From Lachnospiraceae bacterium (GTDB lineage: Bacteria; Bacillota; Clostridia; Lachnospirales; Lachnospiraceae), in the NCBI GenBank assembly GCA_022845895.1, contig AP025573.1, positions 422,001 through 486,000 of the forward strand: a stretch of DNA of 64,000 nt, written 5' to 3'. A model generated the notes under the pieces. It was not told where the DNA came from. It ran no database searches and saw nothing but the letters and a program-made list of their open reading frames with translations. Numbering within the stretch: position 1 is the first letter of the stretch; each line of letters begins with the position of its first letter. Positions 1 to 9,738 of the stretch are shown here, piece after piece. The position numbers and the translations under genes were made by a program.

Positions 1-141
1 CTTGCGGAGAGTAATGCCGGGTGCCCAGAGGATGTCAGGAAGTTCAATGGGCTGGGCTACCGTTTCCGGGAAGCGTATTCGGATGACAGCACCTTCGTGT
101 TTTTAAAGGAGACGAGAGAAAAGGAAGAAGCACTCACATGA
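1..141 (+). CDS. C-terminal end of an unidentified protein (5' truncated by window)
   Basis: The first 46 codons stay open in frame 1 and end at TGA 139-141. The visible tail contains the stretch FNGLGYRFREAYSDD and finishes in a charged ETREKEEALT segment. The stop overlaps the start of the glycosylase gene as ATGA, so the two are translationally coupled and may act in the same repair function. I do not recognise the family from so short a tail. Confidence 0.6.
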   Translation, partial: LAESNAGCPEDVRKFNGLGYRFREAYSDDSTFVFLKETREKEEALT

Positions 142-950
142 TTACGAAAAGAACGGACCATTTTGATATAGGCCAGATCTGCGCATCCGGGCAGTGCTTC
201 CGCATGGAGCGCACCGCAGGAGGGACATATTCTGTCATAGCCGGCGGCCGGTATGTGGAAGTGGCCCAAGAGGAGGATCTGTGTACGTTTTATTGCGGGG
301 AGGAGGAGTTTGAGGCATTCTGGAGAGATTATTTTGATCTGGAGAATGACTATGGGGCATACATAGAGAGGATAGACACGAAGGACGAGTACCTGAGGAA
401 AGCGGCTGAGGCTGGCAGTGGTATCCGGATATTGCGGCAGGATCTGTGGGAGATGACAGCCTCCTTTCTCATATCCCAACAGAATAATATTACCCGTATA
501 CGAAAGTGCATCTCCAATATCTGCGAGAAGTACGGAGAGAAAAAGGAGGCGCTTTCCGGGAGCACGTACTATGCCTTCCCACGCCCGGAAGCGCTCGCAG
601 AGCTCGAAGAGGATGATTTGAAGGAATGCAACCTTGGATACAGGAGCAAGTATGTCGTGCGGACGGCCAGATCCATAGCATCCGGTGAGGTGGATTTGGA
701 TTACATCAGAAGCCTCCCTTATCCTGAGGCGAAAGCAGAACTGCTGAAATTATATGGAATCGGTGAGAAAGTGGCGGACTGTATCTGCCTGTTTGCGCTG
801 CATGAGCTGGATGCGTTTCCGGTGGATACGCATATCAGCCAGGCACTGAAGCGGCACTACCGCAGAGGATTTCCGAAGAGGCGTTATAAAGGATATCGGG
901 GCGTGATGCAGCAGTACATCTTTTACTACGAATTGAACAGAAAGCCTTGA
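138..950 (+). CDS. 8-oxoguanine DNA glycosylase, OGG family (bifunctional glycosylase/AP lyase)
   Basis: This 270-residue base-excision repair enzyme should remove 8-oxoguanine or related damaged bases. The N-terminal part resembles the OGG N domain and the C-terminal half carries the helix-hairpin-helix-GPD fold. The hairpin reads LYGIGEKVADCICL, with Lys211 in the position of the catalytic lysine of human OGG1 and Asp230 (PVDTH) as the conserved aspartate. The spacing of 19 residues between them equals that of OGG1. The start overlaps the stop of the preceding gene (ATGA), with AAGGAAG upstream. Substrate is inferred from the family; some relatives act on alkylated purines. Confidence 0.88.
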   Translation: MITKRTDHFDIGQICASGQCFRMERTAGGTYSVIAGGRYVEVAQEEDLCTFYCGEEEFEAFWRDYFDLENDYGAYIERIDTKDEYLRKAAEAGSGIRILRQDLWEMTASFLISQQNNITRIRKCISNICEKYGEKKEALSGSTYYAFPRPEALAELEEDDLKECNLGYRSKYVVRTARSIASGEVDLDYIRSLPYPEAKAELLKLYGIGEKVADCICLFALHELDAFPVDTHISQALKRHYRRGFPKRRYKGYRGVMQQYIFYYELNRKP

Positions 951-1090
951 TATTGGGCGGATGCGGGGATAAGTCCACGCTGCGTAGACTCGGTGGAACG
1001 CTGCGTGTATTGCCAAGAAAGCGGCATCTGCTATCATGATATACAAGAGCTGGCGGGACATTATAGGCGTCAGCAGACTGGAGGCATGGC

Positions 1091-2746
1091 ATGGATTATA
1101 ATAAGACCGGGCAGCTGATTGCCAGAAGGCGCAAAGCGGTGGGGCTGACACAGAAAGAACTCGCGGCACGTCTGGGCGTAACGAATAAGGCGGTATCTAA
1201 ATGGGAGACTGGGGGCGGTCTGCCCGATGTAGGCATGCTCAAGCAATTGTGCCAGATACTGGAGATAAGCGTGGACGAACTGCTGGACGGCGAGCAGCGC
1301 GGGACCGGAGGCGGCAGCAATGACAGAGGCATAGCCGATGAAGAAGAGGTGCGGCGCAGGAAGAAGAGGAAAACAGCGGGAATCGTATGTGCTATACCGT
1401 CCCTGCTTCTCCTTTGTATGCAGCTTGCGTATGTTACGGCCGGGAAGGCATATCAGATGGAATATATCTCGGACTTCCTGCCGTATCTTGTTAATATGCT
1501 GCTTATCGTCCTGCTGGCAGCGGCAGTAATCCTCTTCTTCTGGGAGAACCGGGCAGTGCGGATTGGAGCGGCGGCAGCGGGAGGCGCGGTCCTATTGGGG
1601 GTGCTCGCTGTGGGCGTCAGGGAGACGAAGGGACGAGGCGCGGTATGGAGCCTGTCGCCGGATTACCGGCATATGCTCGTGCTGAAGTATGAAGAAAAGT
1701 CTGGGCTTGTGACGACGTATCGCAATCAGTTGTTCTTATTTGCCCGGAAGTCCGATCAATTTCCGTATACGGCTCAGAAGGACATGAAGATACAGTGGCT
1801 GGCAGATGACGCATGTGTGGTTACATATGAGTCCCCGGATGACGGCAAGGTCCATCAGTATGTGATGACGTACGGCGACCGTGGTGATGGAATCACCACC
1901 CCTTATGTATCTAATATCATAACCGGAAGCTGGACGGGTGAAGGGAAGAATATTGCGGGCTGGAAGATAAAGACGACAGGAGACGGCATCGTCATATCCT
2001 CAGAAGGAGATGAGGAAGAGATATATGGGTTTGAAGACTGTGTACAGTTTGGAACGCTTGCCATTGCCCTGTGCCGGGACGGGCTCCCGCAGTGGACCAT
2101 CGTGCTGGATGAAAACTGCGTAGTCGGGGAGGAGGGCTATCTGGAAGACGGAGGTACGATATCGCTGTGCAGAGTGTCCATGGACAAAACCGCCCCGATG
2201 CATTTTACGAGAACGGAGGCGCCGGAGACATTTGAAAGTGATACGGGTACCGTACCGGATGAAGAAGAATCCGGCAGGGCGCTGGCTGAGGAGATGAAGA
2301 ATATACTGCAGAAGGACCCGGCCCTGGCGCAGCTGCAGTCCAGCCAGCTCGGGTATCTGAAGGTGGCGGCGGATACGGATGATATATTCTGGGCGGCAAG
2401 GTGCGCGCTTGAAGAAAACGACAAGCAGTATGCGGTAAACGGGATTGACGTCACAAGGAATATCACCCATATTGAGATGATGGCCGGAGATAGGTATGAC
2501 TGTCTCGTGCAGATAGATTCGACGGATGTATATTCAGATCCTTACAGCAAGGAAGAGGAGGAGCTGGATATGACGGCCAACTATCGGATCATGCAGGGAG
2601 AAGGCGTATATCTTGCATATCAGGTGCCTTATGGAACCGATGGGGCGTACGGACTCGAAGCTCCACCGGTGAAGCAGGAGAGGGACACGGCAGGAAACCC
2701 TGATTATTCTTACTTTGTACCAGGTGAGAGGCAGGAGGGGCAATAG
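1091..2746 (+). CDS. XRE-type helix-turn-helix regulator with membrane-anchored sensor-like C-terminal part
   Basis: This 551-residue protein starts with a Cro/C1-type HTH (residues about 5-60; LTQKELAARLGVTNKAVSKWE). A lysine/arginine-rich linker follows, then two or three hydrophobic segments at about 92-175, and a long hydrophilic C-terminal half with no recognised domain. The layout fits a DNA-binding protein held at the membrane. GGAGG lies six bases before the ATG. The next gene starts directly after this stop, so the two form one operon and probably one function. What the extracytoplasmic part senses is unknown. Confidence 0.75.
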   Translation: MDYNKTGQLIARRRKAVGLTQKELAARLGVTNKAVSKWETGGGLPDVGMLKQLCQILEISVDELLDGEQRGTGGGSNDRGIADEEEVRRRKKRKTAGIVCAIPSLLLLCMQLAYVTAGKAYQMEYISDFLPYLVNMLLIVLLAAAVILFFWENRAVRIGAAAAGGAVLLGVLAVGVRETKGRGAVWSLSPDYRHMLVLKYEEKSGLVTTYRNQLFLFARKSDQFPYTAQKDMKIQWLADDACVVTYESPDDGKVHQYVMTYGDRGDGITTPYVSNIITGSWTGEGKNIAGWKIKTTGDGIVISSEGDEEEIYGFEDCVQFGTLAIALCRDGLPQWTIVLDENCVVGEEGYLEDGGTISLCRVSMDKTAPMHFTRTEAPETFESDTGTVPDEEESGRALAEEMKNILQKDPALAQLQSSQLGYLKVAADTDDIFWAARCALEENDKQYAVNGIDVTRNITHIEMMAGDRYDCLVQIDSTDVYSDPYSKEEEELDMTANYRIMQGEGVYLAYQVPYGTDGAYGLEAPPVKQERDTAGNPDYSYFVPGERQEGQ

Positions 2747-4840
2747 ATGGAGAAGACAGATACTTTTATATATGATACCGTTCCCGCGAATTACAGAGAG
2801 CGTTATGAGAAGTGCCATAACAGCAGGATAGACTGCTTCGTGATTGTAATCGGGTATGGGGTGCTGCTCCTGATTATGCTGCTGCATGCAGCCGGTATAC
2901 TGTCCGACTGGCGTCCGGTGCTTCAGATGGCCGTACTGGCGGCGGCGTTAGAAGCCGCCGTGCTCGTTACCGTACGGCTCTGCTACGGCATTTCCGGAAA
3001 AAAGCTGTCTGCATTGATGAAAAGCCGGGAACAGAACAGCCTGAAAGGGACCTTCTACCCGGACTACCTTTTTGTCGAATATAGCGACGGCCGGCAGCAG
3101 AGCATCAACTATTCGGATATATCCTCAGTCGTGGAAAGTGAGGAGGCTTTTGACATCTGCAGCACTGTGACAGGACTGTGGCTTGAGAAGAAATATATCG
3201 GCAGAGATGAGATGCTTTCTCTGAGAAACTGGCTGAAAAAGCATTGCAAGGACAAGTATACGGGCAACCTGCATCCGGAAGAGGAAGAGGTCCGCATAGA
3301 GTTTGGCTGGCGCGAAGGCGACAGGGAACAGGCGTCAAAATGGTCTGCGCTGTACGCGCTCTATCACCTGCGGTATTATTATTCAGAAAAGAGGGCAGGA
3401 TTTATCAGCATCCTGGCAGCTGCCCTGTTGTATATGAACATTATGGGTCCCATGCTGGCAGTCACTGTCTGTATGTGCCTCATCGTGGGAACCTTCCTGT
3501 TGATTACACTGTTCCGGCAGCTGGTGTACTGGCTGTCTGTGAAGGCGATGAAAAAGAATTATGGCAACCGTCCGGAAGAGGCAAAGACCGTTGTGGAACT
3601 GTCTGGAGACGAGTTTGTCATCCACACGCATAACAACGTCACCGGACTGCCGCTGGGGAAGCTGGAACAGGTAAAAGAAGGAGAGCGCTTTTTTGCAGTC
3701 AACAACAATTTTATATTCAAAGGGGATATGCCAAAAGTCGAGCAGGCCGTATTACGGAACCGCCTGAAAAAATACTGTGGCAGCGGATTCCAGTACATTG
3801 ATATCTCTGGTTCTGTCAAAGGCAGAAAGATACGGACAGCGGCTGCGCTTGCAGTGCAGATTCTGCTCATCGTCCTGATCCTATGGAACTATAATTCGGG
3901 AAGCTTGAAGCCCGGTGACATCCTAAGAGACAGACTGTATTCTACATCAAAGCTGGAGCAGGAGAAGAAAGAGACGAAGGCTGCCGGGGAGGCCCTCGTG
4001 CAATACGTGGACACGCCGGACAAAGATGGGCTGAATCTTGGGGCCCCTGAGCTTCGTATTGAAGAATGCTACAGTGACAACGCTGTCAACTATGACAGCA
4101 GATTTTATATAGAGAATGGGACGTTATATGGAATCTCTGCCAATGAACACGGTGAACTGGGCAGGGGGGACACAGAAGGGCATCTAAATGCCAAGGGGTT
4201 CTACCCGGCATATGAGATTGCGGAAGACGCAAGACATGTAGCGCTCGGAAAAAGCTTCATGGTATATATCAATGATAAGGATGAACTCTGGGGGACAGGT
4301 GACATTCCGGACACGGAAGGCACGATGAGGCTTACAAAGATGATGGATCATGTCCGCTTCGTAAGCTGCAGCGAGGAGGCGGTGGCTGTATTGAAGGAAG
4401 ACGGTACCGTCTGGTGCAGCGGGACGCTTAAGGATATCGCAGGGACGGCCATTGCCTCCTATGACGGATGGGAACAGCAGCTGGCACATATGAAATATGT
4501 CACCGCCGGCAGGAACACGATGGCTGCGCTCAGTGATGACAACGTGCTCTGGACGTGGGGGGACAATACGTACGGACAATGTGGCATCCCCGTATCGGAA
4601 GGTACGATTCTGCCGGAGCCGGTACAGGCCAGGGAGAAGGTGAAGGCTGTCTGGATTGATGCGCTCCTGTACCGTTCGCCGGAACAGTACCCGCTCTATG
4701 ACCGGGAAGAGCCGCTCCCTTATATCGGTTACCGGATGTACATCCAGCAGACGGACGGTGAGGTCCGTGCATGTGGAGAGAACCTTGTGCCGGAGGGAGA
4801 CGAAGTATTCACCCGTGTCATGGTACAGCAGATAGATTAG
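2747..4840 (+). CDS. YcxB-domain membrane protein fused to RCC1-like repeats
   Basis: This is a 697-residue membrane protein starting immediately after the preceding stop. Hydrophobic pairs lie near residues 25-75 and 220-265, with one more near 365-385. Two soluble segments (about 105-165 and 285-350) resemble the YcxB family. From about residue 450 the sequence turns into RCC1/beta-propeller-like units (NGTLYGISANEHGELGRGD, DELWGTGD, DGTVWCSG, NVLWTWGDNTYGQCG). RCC1-like repeats usually mediate protein binding, so a surface-exposed sensing or binding role is inferred. The 3' end overlaps the convergent gene by 23 bp. Confidence 0.65.
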   Translation: MEKTDTFIYDTVPANYRERYEKCHNSRIDCFVIVIGYGVLLLIMLLHAAGILSDWRPVLQMAVLAAALEAAVLVTVRLCYGISGKKLSALMKSREQNSLKGTFYPDYLFVEYSDGRQQSINYSDISSVVESEEAFDICSTVTGLWLEKKYIGRDEMLSLRNWLKKHCKDKYTGNLHPEEEEVRIEFGWREGDREQASKWSALYALYHLRYYYSEKRAGFISILAAALLYMNIMGPMLAVTVCMCLIVGTFLLITLFRQLVYWLSVKAMKKNYGNRPEEAKTVVELSGDEFVIHTHNNVTGLPLGKLEQVKEGERFFAVNNNFIFKGDMPKVEQAVLRNRLKKYCGSGFQYIDISGSVKGRKIRTAAALAVQILLIVLILWNYNSGSLKPGDILRDRLYSTSKLEQEKKETKAAGEALVQYVDTPDKDGLNLGAPELRIEECYSDNAVNYDSRFYIENGTLYGISANEHGELGRGDTEGHLNAKGFYPAYEIAEDARHVALGKSFMVYINDKDELWGTGDIPDTEGTMRLTKMMDHVRFVSCSEEAVAVLKEDGTVWCSGTLKDIAGTAIASYDGWEQQLAHMKYVTAGRNTMAALSDDNVLWTWGDNTYGQCGIPVSEGTILPEPVQAREKVKAVWIDALLYRSPEQYPLYDREEPLPYIGYRMYIQQTDGEVRACGENLVPEGDEVFTRVMVQQID

Positions 4841-5213
4841 GCAGGAAGGCCTCAAGCCCTGTGATACCGTACTCTTTTATAAAGCTTTCGATGCCGTCCC
4901 TGATCTCATCTCTGGAATAATCCGATTCCCGGAGGAAATCGTCATCAAAGTCGTTGACATGTGAGTAGAAGGACAGGCCCATCAGCAGATAGTCCTCGTT
5001 ATCACGGTCCAGATTCTCATAGAGCAGGTTCTCGGCTTCGTTGATTCTGCCTGCGTCAGCCATGGCGATGATGCGGGTATAATCATCACCGCACGCCGAG
5101 GGCTGCTCTATGTCTGTCTCATACCGGAACTGGGGCTTTCCTGTGATGAGCTGCATGAGAAAGCGTACCAGGTCTTTGACCAGCCTCATAATATAATCTT
5201 GTTCAAAATCCAT
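4818..5213 (-). CDS. DUF6483-like small protein
   Basis: This 131-residue acidic protein has no signal or membrane segment. It begins with the MDFEQDYIMRLVKDLVRFL pattern I associate with the DUF6483 family, whose function is unknown. AGGAGG sits eight bases before the ATG. It lies downstream of a DUF6773-like membrane protein and an XRE regulator on the same strand and probably shares their transcript. Its last 23 bp overlap the end of the convergent RCC1-like gene. Confidence 0.7.
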   Translation of the reverse strand: MDFEQDYIMRLVKDLVRFLMQLITGKPQFRYETDIEQPSACGDDYTRIIAMADAGRINEAENLLYENLDRDNEDYLLMGLSFYSHVNDFDDDFLRESDYSRDEIRDGIESFIKEYGITGLEAFLPNLSAVP

Positions 5214-5230
5214 AGCGCTACCTCCTGAAT

Positions 5231-5677
5231 CTAATCATCTCCATAAGTTTCATCCAGCTTTTTCTGCTTTCTTTTCGTGTATGCCCCCATAGCTGCCAGC
5301 ACCCCGAACATAAGAAGAAAGATAAAGGCTGCAAAGGCCAGCGTAATACCGGCAAGATGCCTGGCATCCCGCAGAGCCATGGCGCCTGCGAACAGAAGCG
5401 TAAAGATAACAGTTCCTCCAAGGCTGTGTATAAGATAGTCTTTGACGCACGGTACAGAATAATTCGTCCACAGCCCTCTCTTTGCACATCCGATGATGAT
5501 GGTTACGCATCCTGTAAGAAAGACGATATGTTCCCCGATCAGATTCCGCACCGGAACGTGAAAGAACAATACTTTAAGCAGGATATCTGCAGCCAGTGCG
5601 ACAAATAGCACCCAGAATCCTGTGCGTTCTATCTTCATAATTTCCAGTTCCTGTCTTTCATCTACTACTTTCTTCAT
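5231..5677 (-). CDS. DUF6773-like four-helix membrane protein
   Basis: A 148-residue protein with four hydrophobic segments (about 20-42, 52-70, 85-105, 110-132) and a lysine-rich tail. It resembles the DUF6773 family, which is commonly coded beside a small XRE regulator, as here. I chose the second ATG because the first one abuts the GGAGG ribosome site while the second is nine bases away. The start overlaps the end of the XRE gene by 20 bp. Function is unknown. Confidence 0.7.
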   Translation of the reverse strand: MKKVVDERQELEIMKIERTGFWVLFVALAADILLKVLFFHVPVRNLIGEHIVFLTGCVTIIIGCAKRGLWTNYSVPCVKDYLIHSLGGTVIFTLLFAGAMALRDARHLAGITLAFAAFIFLLMFGVLAAMGAYTKRKQKKLDETYGDD

Positions 5678-5879
5678 ATATTTCATCCTCCTCCCAGAAC
5701 AAGTCGTTTAAAGTGGCGCCGAGTGCCCGGCAGATTGCGATGCAAAGTTTGAGTGACGGATTAAATTTCCCGGCCTCTATCATACCTATCGTCTGGCGGG
5801 TGACTTCCACGCGTCTGGCAAGGTCCTCCTGAGACATATCCATATTGATTCTTGCAAGCTTCATCTTTTTGTTTTTCAT
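5658..5879 (-). CDS. Small XRE-family transcriptional regulator
   Basis: The 73-residue protein is almost wholly one helix-turn-helix domain ([21 protein letters not shown]), typical of regulators paired with small membrane proteins in Firmicutes. GGAGG lies six bases before the ATG. It overlaps the next gene, so it is likely co-expressed with it. The 18-bp palindrome upstream at 5944-5961 is a candidate operator, possibly for autoregulation. Confidence 0.85.
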   Translation of the reverse strand: MKNKKMKLARINMDMSQEDLARRVEVTRQTIGMIEAGKFNPSLKLCIAICRALGATLNDLFWEEDEIYEESSR

Positions 5880-5943
5880 CTCCCGCCTCCTTTAACTCAA
5901 GTATAGACTGTTAAATTATGTATGTCAACTATATATTACATTA

Positions 5944-5961
5944 TGCAATATTTATATTGCA
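5944..5961. promoter_or_regulatory. Perfect palindrome in divergent promoter region, candidate XRE operator
   Basis: The arms TGCAATAT and ATATTGCA flank a TT centre. It lies in AT-rich DNA between the XRE gene (minus) and the macro-domain gene (plus). The operator role is inferred from position and symmetry only. Confidence 0.4.
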
Positions 5962-6042
5962 ACAAAACGGATTGTCGTTTGACATTAGGACAGGCAGAGA
6001 TTAAAATGAATAGAAACCACTTCACAGAAAAGGAGGATGACC

Positions 6043-6561
6043 ATGATACATGTAATAAAAGGTGATATTACCAGACTTACAGATGTAGATGCGATAGTCA
6101 ATGCCGCCAATTCTTCCCTTCTCGGAGGGGGAGGCGTAGACGGGGCTGTACACAGAGCAGCAGGCCCGGGACTTCTGGAAGAATGCAGAGCGCTTCATGG
6201 CTGTCCTGCAGGTGAAGCGAGGGTGACCGGAGGCTACCGGCTGCCGGGCAGATATATAATCCACACGGTAGGTCCTGTATGGCGCGGCGGCGAGAAGAAA
6301 GAGGCAGAGGTACTGGCGGCCTGCTACAGGAATTCACTGGAGGCTGCGGCGAGAAAGCGGGTTACGTCCATCGCGTTTCCCGCCATATCTACCGGCATCT
6401 ACGGATATCCGAAGAAAGAGGCTGCCACTGTCGCAATACATACGGTACGGTCATATCTGGAAGAGCACCCCGGAAGGATAGAGAAGGTGGTGTTTGTCTT
6501 ATTTGATGACGAAAGCCTCCAGATATACAAAGAATTGATGAAAAGAAGAGGAACAGTATGA
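6043..6561 (+). CDS. Macro-domain protein, O-acetyl-ADP-ribose deacetylase type
   Basis: A 172-residue protein consisting of one macro domain. The ADP-ribose-binding loops are visible: GDIT near the start, VNAANSSLLGGGGVDGAVH, and STGIYGYP. This matches the YmdB-like class that hydrolyses O-acetyl-ADP-ribose or removes ADP-ribose from proteins. The start is set at the second ATG, six bases after AGGAGG; the first ATG overlaps that site. The stop overlaps the start of the endonuclease III gene, so the two repair-related functions are co-translated. Confidence 0.9.
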   Translation: MIHVIKGDITRLTDVDAIVNAANSSLLGGGGVDGAVHRAAGPGLLEECRALHGCPAGEARVTGGYRLPGRYIIHTVGPVWRGGEKKEAEVLAACYRNSLEAAARKRVTSIAFPAISTGIYGYPKKEAATVAIHTVRSYLEEHPGRIEKVVFVLFDDESLQIYKELMKRRGTV

Positions 6562-7193
6562 CGAAGAAGAACTTAGCACTAGAGATAATCGAACGTCTGA
6601 AAAAGGAGTACCCGGATGCCGGCTGTACGCTGGATTATGACCATGCGTGGAAGCTGCTGGTCAGCGTCCGCCTTGCGGCCCAGTGCACGGACGCAAGAGT
6701 CAACGTAGTCGTAGAAGACTTGTATAAGAGATACCCCGATGTGGACGCGCTGGCTGCCGCAGACGCAGAAGACATAGAAGAGATTGTAAGGCCGTGCGGC
6801 CTTGGCAGGAGCAAGGCGCGGGATATCAGCGCCTGTATGAAGATATTGAAAGAGGAATATGGCGGAAAGGTACCGGAAGACTTTGACGCGCTGCTGAAGC
6901 TTCCAGGCGTGGGGCGTAAGAGCGCCAACCTTATCATGGGCGATGTGTTCGGTCAGCCTGCTATCGTGACAGATACGCACTGCATCCGTCTTGTGAACCG
7001 TATGGGGCTTGTAGACGGTATCAAGGAACCGAAAAAGGTGGAGATGGCGCTCTGGAAGATAATCCCTCCGGAAGAAGGCAGCGATTTCTGCCACCGTCTC
7101 GTCTACCATGGCCGTGACGTGTGCACGGCGAGGACGAAGCCGCTCTGCGATAAGTGCTGTCTGGCAGATATCTGCAGGAAGAAAGGCGTGTAG
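6558..7193 (+). CDS. nth: Endonuclease III (DNA glycosylase/AP lyase)
   Basis: A 211-residue enzyme removing oxidised pyrimidines from DNA and nicking the abasic site. The HhH motif LPGVGRKSANLIMG places the catalytic lysine at 121 and the aspartate of TDTHC at 139, one residue off the E. coli positions 120 and 138. The C-terminal iron-sulfur cysteines are present as C-x7-C-x2-C-x5-C, one residue longer in the first gap than the common C-x6-C. It overlaps the macro-domain gene by four bases and ends seven bases before the convergent MATE remnant. Confidence 0.95.
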   Translation: MTKKNLALEIIERLKKEYPDAGCTLDYDHAWKLLVSVRLAAQCTDARVNVVVEDLYKRYPDVDALAAADAEDIEEIVRPCGLGRSKARDISACMKILKEEYGGKVPEDFDALLKLPGVGRKSANLIMGDVFGQPAIVTDTHCIRLVNRMGLVDGIKEPKKVEMALWKIIPPEEGSDFCHRLVYHGRDVCTARTKPLCDKCCLADICRKKGV

Positions 7194-7200
7194 GGCAACA

Positions 7201-8432
7201 CTACAGCCTCCGTTTCCGGTACGAATAATAGAGGATGAACAGTATTGCCGAGATGATCCACGTCACCGGATAGCTGAAGATGACCGTATCAACGGCGGGA
7301 TGTATCTTAAGCGCACCCGCGACCCATATGATTCTCAGCAGACAGGTGCCGAACATCGTTATGATAAGAGGGATGATGACATCTCCGATACCCCGCAGCG
7401 CCCCGGACAGCACTTCCAGGAATACATAGAAGATATAGCACGGCGTGATGAGGCCCATCATCCAGGAGCCAAGCCGCATGACTTCTGCGTCTGTCGTGAA
7501 GATGCCAAAAAGGGGCATGCGGAAAACGAGGAAAAAGATGACAAGGATTCCGGAAAAGAGCAAGTCGATGCCAAGGCAGACACGGACGCTCTTTTTTACC
7601 CGGTCTGTCTTTCCTGCCCCGTAATTCTGGCCGACAAATGTGGTGATGGCGATGCCGAAGGCGCCGCTCATCATCCAGAACAGCCCGTCCAGCTTGTTAT
7701 ATACCGACCATGCCGCCGACGTGTCGGTCCCGAACCCGTTCAGCGCCGCCTGGATCATCGTGTTGGAGATATTGTACATGACAGACTGGAAGCCCGCAGG
7801 CAGCCCGATGCGCAGCAGCAATCGGAGGATTGGACCGTGGATGCGGATCTGCGTCAGAGAAAGCTTAAGCATCGTCTCTCCCCGGATGAGCCTGAACGAC
7901 ACCAGCAGGGCGCTTACAGCCTGTGACACTAAGGTGGCTGCTGCCACGCCTGCCACACCCATGTGGAAGACGACGACAAATACCGTGTCCAGCACGATGT
8001 TCAGGATGCAGCACACGATCAGGTAGTACAGAGGATGCCTGCAAAGTAGATACGCAGGTACGTGGTGGAGTCTGCTACAAGCTCGGCAGGCGTATTCATC
8101 CATGCCAGCATCCTTGGTGCAAGTAAGAATCCAAGCATACCGATAACGATACTTCCCGCTGCAGAAAATGCATAGGCAGTATGCAGGCTCTGCCTCAGGG
8201 AGTGCCTGTCTTTTGCTCCGTAAAACTGAGCGATAATGACAGACGCGCCGGAAGAAAGGCCGGTAAAGAAGCCGACAATCAGATTGATGATCTGTGTGGA
8301 AGAACCTCCCACGCTTGCCAGCGCCTCTTTGCCGACGAAATGTCCGACGATGATTGTGTCTACCGTATTATAGAGCTGCTGAAAAAATGTTCCGAAAACA
8401 ATCGGACTGCGTTCCCCGTGCCATTGTCCCAT
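7201..8432 (-). pseudogene. MATE family efflux transporter, decayed
   Basis: Two overlapping reading frames together make one MATE transporter. The N-terminal frame (8432 down to 8019) holds FQQLYNTVDTIIVG and SGASVIIAQFYG, then ends shortly after YLRIYFAGIL. The second frame resumes with LYYLIVCCILNIVLD and runs to 7201. About 25 residues normally found between these points (the loop with GILRAxGDSxxP) are missing, so the break is a deletion with a frameshift rather than a single-base error. The N terminus also lacks the usual first 20 or so residues. No intact product is expected. Confidence 0.85.
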
Positions 8433-8547
8433 AACCTTTCTGTATATTATACCTTGCGATTGATGGCGCCGCTTCCGGCTGCGCCATCGATACTATATCA
8501 TGAAAGGCAGGAGGATGTCGACAGATTTTGAAAGGATGTTAAGCGAT

Positions 8548-9711
8548 ATGAGATATACGATACCAGATTATTATCAACATTTCCGATGTGCCGCAGACAG
8601 ATGTGAAGACACATGCTGTGCGGGATGGCAGATAGCCATAGATGGCAGATCGCTTAGAAGATATGCCCGTATCCGGGGCAGGATGGGACGTAAGCTGCGT
8701 AAATCCATCCATTGGAACCGGGCGGTATTCCGGCAGAAGGAAGGAAAGCGCTGTGCATTTCTGGATGAAGATAATCTGTGCCACATGTATGCAGAACTGG
8801 GGAAAAACAGCCTGTGCAGGACGTGCCGGCTCTACCCGAGACACATAGAAGAGTTTGAAGGCGTCCGGGAGATTACGCTGTCTCTGTCGTGCCCTGCCGT
8901 TGCAAAGATACTTATGAACCGAAGAGAGCCGGTGGCATATCTGTCGTATGAAAAGGAGGGGGAAGAGTCTTACGGGGACTTCGACCTGCTGTTATATTCT
9001 GTGCTGGCCGATGCCAGGGAAGTGGTGCTGAACCTGCTTAAGAACCGGGCGCTTCCGGTGGAGCAAAGAGAAGAGCAGATGCTCTCTCTTGCCGATGCCG
9101 TGCAGAAGAGGCATACGGATGGCATGCTGTTCTCCTGCCAGGAACTGTTCTGCGCATACGGGAACGGGGAAGGCACATTAGCAGCCGCATGGGAGGCGGA
9201 CGGAAGAAGGATCCGCGCACGCCTTCCCTTTATGATGAAGCTTTTTTCCTGCCTTGATACGCTGGAACTGCTGCGTGAAGACTGGAAGAACTGTCTGGAC
9301 GAGACGAGGGCGTTCCTCCATATGGGAACGGCGGACAGCTACGCCGGGATATGCCTGGAATTCGGCACATGGCTGAAAGAACGGATGCCGGAGTGGGAGA
9401 TACAGGCGGAGCAGCTTCTTGTCTACTTTATCTTCACTTATTTCTGTGGGGCGGCATATGATGGCAGAATCAGCGCCAAAGCGAAACTGGCGGCAGTAAG
9501 CCGCATGGTAATAGAAGAGATGCTCATGGCGCGATGGATGAAGAATGAGAAGATGCTCGATTCGGAAGATGTCATAGAGACCGTCTACCGTTATTCGAGA
9601 GAGATTGAGCATTCGGACAAGAACTTGGAGCGGATGGAAAGGATCATGGAGATCGTACCGGCAAACCTTACATCTTATGTAAGTGGTTTCGTGCCGCCAT
9701 ATACGGTATAA
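8548..9711 (+). CDS. FliB-like protein (flagellin lysine-N-methylase family)
   Basis: About 387 residues. The N-terminal region has the family cysteine cluster (CEDTCCAGW, then CAFLDEDNLCHMY, CRTCRLYPR), expected to bind metal. Characterised FliB proteins methylate lysines of flagellin, but no flagellar gene is in this window, so the substrate is open. Several in-frame ATGs exist (8500, 8515, 8536, 8548). I prefer 8548 because it gives the usual family start (MRYTIPDYYQHFRC) 11 bases after AAAGGA; GGAGG directly abuts the 8515 ATG. Confidence 0.75.
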   Translation: MRYTIPDYYQHFRCAADRCEDTCCAGWQIAIDGRSLRRYARIRGRMGRKLRKSIHWNRAVFRQKEGKRCAFLDEDNLCHMYAELGKNSLCRTCRLYPRHIEEFEGVREITLSLSCPAVAKILMNRREPVAYLSYEKEGEESYGDFDLLLYSVLADAREVVLNLLKNRALPVEQREEQMLSLADAVQKRHTDGMLFSCQELFCAYGNGEGTLAAAWEADGRRIRARLPFMMKLFSCLDTLELLREDWKNCLDETRAFLHMGTADSYAGICLEFGTWLKERMPEWEIQAEQLLVYFIFTYFCGAAYDGRISAKAKLAAVSRMVIEEMLMARWMKNEKMLDSEDVIETVYRYSREIEHSDKNLERMERIMEIVPANLTSYVSGFVPPYTV

Positions 9712-9738
9712 TTCCTGTAGATGGGAGGTACGATAATT

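Noticed and set aside
7201..8432. MATE gene break as a programmed frameshift or Sec site
   Set aside because: About 25 residues of the family are missing at the junction and no TGA-type recoding signal is present; a deletion explains it.
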